Shown here: piece by piece, positions 34,033 to 35,699 of the stretch
Position numbering within the stretch: position 1 is the stretch's first letter
Layout of the letters: the number at the start of each line of letters is the position of its first letter
From: an uncultured Clostridia bacterium
GTDB lineage: Bacteria; Bacillota; Clostridia; Christensenellales; DTU072
DNA length: 35,699 nucleotides
Direction of reading: 5' to 3'
Assembly: GCA_944371785.1 (NCBI GenBank)
Contig: CALVXZ010000005.1
Location: 1 to 35,699 of the forward strand
Position numbers and translations under genes: made by a program
Notes under the pieces: generated by a model
The model's input: only the letters and a program-made list of their open reading frames with translations
Database searches by the model: none
Told to the model about the DNA's origin: nothing

Positions 34033-35699
34033 ATGTTTCGTCTTTTCCGCAATTTAAAATCGATGACGTGGATGTTCGTAGTCATCGTTTTGCTTGTCAC
34101 GGGACAGGCTGTTGCGGAACTTTTTTTACCGGAAAAGATGTCCGAAATTATAGACGACGGCATCTATATCGATTACGAACCTCTCTACAAGTACGAAGAA
34201 ATGGAACGTCCGGACTCTCTGCCGGCGGTGGAATCCGACGCCACTTTGAAAGGCTACGACGAGGACACCATACCCGTTTTCGAAATGGTGGACGGTTTTT
34301 CGACGTACGATCTGCGCCAGGCGATCCAGGAAGAGGAATCCAAAGGCTCCGGCGGCGTGTCCGTCGATTTCGTTTTCAGAGATATTCCCGTAAAAGATTC
34401 CAAAGAACTTTTCGACAACGTCCTTACCCCGTTTATGGAAGGTTTGGAAGTCTATCAAAGACAGGCGTTCGATTGGCGTGACCAAAACGTCGACGAGGCG
34501 GATTGGGGAAATTGGACTCCCAATTTCCGTGAATCGCGCTATTTCAGCGACGAAGACAGGGAAGCGATCGCCAACGTCATCAACACGCTGTTGGTGTTCG
34601 AATACGATAAAGCCTCATTGGATTCCTCCTACAACCCCGATTCGATAAAGATCGACGAGGAAGACGAGCAGGCGGGCGATTCCGACAACACTATAACCGT
34701 AAACGATTTGTTGAACCAGGATCCCAGGGACGAAGATTCCGACGCGATGGCTTCCGAATCCAACCGCACGATATTGACGGCTTGCGTCAGCAGGATGAAA
34801 CATTCCGTTTACGGAAACCTCGTGCCCATTCCGATAGACGAAAACGGCAACAGGATAGCTACCGACGAATACGGCAGACCTTTGGATCCGACGAAACTCA
34901 TTTACGTTTATTCCGATTCCGACGGCAACGAAGTGGCTTCCGCCGAAGAATCATATACCGGTCGCCCCGATCCGATGCCCGATTACGAAGTCATAATCTG
35001 TAACAACGTATTGGCGTACGCTTATAAGTATGTAGGCGATAAATGGGTGGAAACTTCGCGCGGCATGACCGACGACGACGCCAGGAAAAAGGCAAAGGAG
35101 TACAACGAGAAAATTCTGACGGACGCCCTGATACGCAACAATAAACACTACGAGGATTTCACAGAGGACGAAATAGCTGCCATGGAGGACGGCATCTACG
35201 AAATAGTTTGGTGGGGATATACGGAAGCCGACGATATGGTGTATCTGAGTAACCTTTTAAGCTATCAGGACAAGTCCGCAAAGAAAATTCTGAAAGAATT
35301 GGATAACTATTACCGAATCGACGAGGAAACCGGCGCCAAAAGCTATCCTATGAAGGACGGCGGCACATTTGTCACGGAGTGGCGGCAATTCTGGGCTAAG
35401 CTGGGCAATTACCTCACTTTGTCGGCGACGGGAACGTCCAGAGAAGAATTCGAAGAGGAAATGGATAACGACGAAGTGGCGCGCTACGGTTCCGCCGTCG
35501 TCGAATTCAAAACTTATAAAGATATGATGCTCCCCGACGGGGAAACCACGCAGACCGACGATATGAATTTTATTTTGCGCCGCGGCGGTCTGATGCTGTT
35601 GCTGACGTTGGGAGCCTGCGCCGCGGCGATACTTGCCGCGATGTTCTCCAGCCGTTTGGCAGCGAACTTCTCCGCAATCATCAGAAGTAAGGTGTTCGG
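34033..35699 (+). CDS. ABC exporter half-transporter with large extracytoplasmic insert (partial, runs off the window)
   Basis: Open to the window end: 555 complete codons with no stop. The start follows AGGAG by six bases. Residues 1-43 match the first helix of an ABC exporter (MFRLFRNLK, hydrophobic helix about 11-31, then LPEKMSEIIDDGI, like the LP..M..IIDNGI of heterodimeric exporters). Residues about 513-555 match the second helix and first cytoplasmic loop (FILRRGGLMLLLTLGACAAAI...SSRLAANFSAIIRSKVF). Normally the two are separated by about 20-30 residues; here about 470 acidic, mostly soluble residues (44-512) lie between. They should be outside the membrane. The ATPase domain would lie beyond the window. 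The insert has no recognised domain. The substrate is unknown. Confidence 0.8.
   Translation, partial: MFRLFRNLKSMTWMFVVIVLLVTGQAVAELFLPEKMSEIIDDGIYIDYEPLYKYEEMERPDSLPAVESDATLKGYDEDTIPVFEMVDGFSTYDLRQAIQEEESKGSGGVSVDFVFRDIPVKDSKELFDNVLTPFMEGLEVYQRQAFDWRDQNVDEADWGNWTPNFRESRYFSDEDREAIANVINTLLVFEYDKASLDSSYNPDSIKIDEEDEQAGDSDNTITVNDLLNQDPRDEDSDAMASESNRTILTACVSRMKHSVYGNLVPIPIDENGNRIATDEYGRPLDPTKLIYVYSDSDGNEVASAEESYTGRPDPMPDYEVIICNNVLAYAYKYVGDKWVETSRGMTDDDARKKAKEYNEKILTDALIRNNKHYEDFTEDEIAAMEDGIYEIVWWGYTEADDMVYLSNLLSYQDKSAKKILKELDNYYRIDEETGAKSYPMKDGGTFVTEWRQFWAKLGNYLTLSATGTSREEFEEEMDNDEVARYGSAVVEFKTYKDMMLPDGETTQTDDMNFILRRGGLMLLLTLGACAAAILAAMFSSRLAANFSAIIRSKVF

Noticed and set aside
1-35699. CRISPR arrays, insertion sequences, prophage or plasmid genes
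   Set aside because: No spaced direct-repeat array, transposase, integrase or phage structural motif was found on either strand; gene order and ribosome sites look uniformly chromosomal.

Overview
The window reads as a chromosomal segment of a Gram-positive, Clostridia-type member of the Bacillota, possibly an uncultured gut lineage. The signs are an smc-ftsY pair, a type III glutamine synthetase beside an ANTAR regulator, a sialidase, many strong AGGAGG-type ribosome sites, vegetative promoters with 17-base spacers and short hairpin terminators with T runs. This is inference from gene content; there is no 16S gene to confirm it. Nothing looks like a prophage, plasmid, insertion sequence or CRISPR array.

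Layout. 1-5015: smc and ftsY with their own promoter and terminator. 5025-11590: a two-gene unit of a very large lipoprotein (InlB-type and BspA-type repeats) and a 992-residue protein that is homologous over most of its length to clostridial FGAM synthase (PurL) but has lost the recognisable catalytic motifs. 11591-11883: terminator hairpins and tRNA-Leu(GAG) on the minus strand. 12046-14851: three separately promoted genes (GDPD-like, SLOG/LOG-like, and a signal-peptidase-like membrane protein without its catalytic dyad). 14876-16566 (minus): an unknown protein coupled to an AEC transporter. It diverges from 16626-21208 (plus): a Crp/Fnr regulator, an alpha/beta hydrolase, a YfcC/DcuC-type carrier and an ArgD-type aminotransferase, apparently one transcription unit. 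21249-23463 (minus): pyrG preceded by an ANTAR protein. 23735-25810: glnN (GSIII). 25963-27433: xpt and folD. 27539-28813 (minus): a sialidase without signal peptide. 28995-29891: a RimK-like ATP-grasp enzyme. 30037-30330: a DUF1858 mini-protein and tRNA-Gln(CTG). 30556-33842: a ribbon-helix-helix protein and clpB. 34033-end: the 5' part of an ABC exporter half-transporter with an insert of about 470 residues between its first two membrane helices.

How the genes work together. The region mixes housekeeping (chromosome folding, membrane targeting, proteostasis) with nitrogen and nucleotide metabolism (glnN, ANTAR, pyrG, xpt, folD, argD). pyrG and GSIII both use or make glutamine and flank the ANTAR gene, which suggests nitrogen-responsive control. 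The most unusual items are the PurL-like pseudo-enzyme next to a surface lipoprotein whose transcript appears to be leaderless, the ABC exporter with a large external insert, the degenerate signal-peptidase-like protein, and a compact divergent control region in which two promoters share one palindromic -35 hexamer.
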